64,000 nucleotides of DNA from Paramesorhizobium salinisoli (GTDB lineage Bacteria > Pseudomonadota > Alphaproteobacteria > Rhizobiales > Rhizobiaceae): assembly GCF_003335045.1 (NCBI RefSeq), contig NZ_QOZG01000004.1, forward strand, positions 434,001 through 498,000, in the 5' to 3' direction. Positions 63,838 to 64,000 of the stretch are shown piece after piece. The notes beneath the pieces are model-generated. The model was given only the letters and a program-made list of their open reading frames with translations, was not told the origin of the DNA and made no database searches. Numbering within the stretch: the stretch's first letter is position 1; each line of letters starts with the position of its first letter. The position numbers were made by a program, and so were the translations under genes.

Positions 63838-64000
63838 CGACAACACCGAGCGTTTCAAACACGAATACCAACACGCCGACGACGAACAACAATTCAGCGG
63901 CCAATGCGGCATCGGCGGACTACCAGTCCTTTCTCAAGCTGCTCGTAGCGCAGATGAAGAACCAGGATCCAACGGAGCCGATGGATTCGACGCAGTATAT
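63834..64000 (+). CDS. flgD: Hook cap protein FlgD, 3' partial
   Basis: The first 55 residues of FlgD, which caps the growing hook. After an Asn/Thr-rich start comes [27 protein letters not shown], the N-terminal FlgD signature. The gene is cut by the end of the window. The ATG at 63834 lies in the flbT stop. Confidence 0.92.
   Translation, partial: MTTTPSVSNTNTNTPTTNNNSAANAASADYQSFLKLLVAQMKNQDPTEPMDSTQY

Overview
The window looks like part of the second replicon of a Brucellaceae member (Brucella/Ochrobactrum group, order Hyphomicrobiales). This rests on gene order and protein likeness: a VjbR-type LuxR regulator stands next to flhB-fliG-fliN-fliM-motA, and the rest of the flagellar set follows, including the rhizobial-type genes motE, motC, ftcR (rem-like), flaF, flbT and DUF1217. 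From memory, classical Brucella carry these genes as three separate loci on chromosome II and have a VjbR that differs clearly from this one. A contiguous cluster with a divergent VjbR therefore fits an Ochrobactrum-type or otherwise non-classical species better. Base composition looks even, and I saw no insertion sequence, tRNA, rRNA, prophage or CRISPR array.

Left part (1-15 kb), housekeeping and accessory genes: the end of a DUF882 cell-wall protein, a KDPG aldolase, an N-acetylmuramidase-like protein, the tRNA hydroxylase TrhO, a DUF533 protein, a modABC molybdate importer with translationally coupled genes, a GNAT acetyltransferase, a metal block (CDF exporter, small membrane protein, NicO permease, DUF1007 partner), a LysR regulator, and an ornithine decarboxylase with a long leader and a following GNAT gene.

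Middle part (15-34 kb): a leftward five-gene unit holds an iron alcohol dehydrogenase, an aldehyde dehydrogenase, a glutamine-synthetase-like ligase, an ethanolamine-type permease and an N-formylglutamate-amidohydrolase-type enzyme, with a divergent RpiR regulator. Together these could degrade ethanolamine, or a similar amino alcohol, through gamma-glutamyl intermediates without B12. Then come gnd, an MhqO/MhqD-like pair, a four-gene PotABCD-like ABC importer, and an EmrAB-type efflux pair facing a TetR gene across two palindromic operators.

Right part (34-64 kb): vjbR, a small unknown gene, and the flagellar cluster. A leftward operon (motA, fliM, coiled-coil membrane protein, fliN, fliG, flhB) and a rightward operon (DUF1217, flgF, fliI, unknown membrane protein) share one divergent promoter region. 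Rightward units follow: flgBC-fliE-flgGA-flgI-motE-flgH-fliL-fliP, then fliC, then fliF-fliH-like-motB-motC-fliK-lytic transglycosylase, then ftcR, then flgEKL, then flaF-flbT-flgD, with flgD cut by the window end. Most neighbours overlap by 4 bases (ATGA/GTGA). A repeated upstream box, close to TTCGCGCAAG-N10-TA, precedes five flagellar units and is a candidate promoter or FtcR site.
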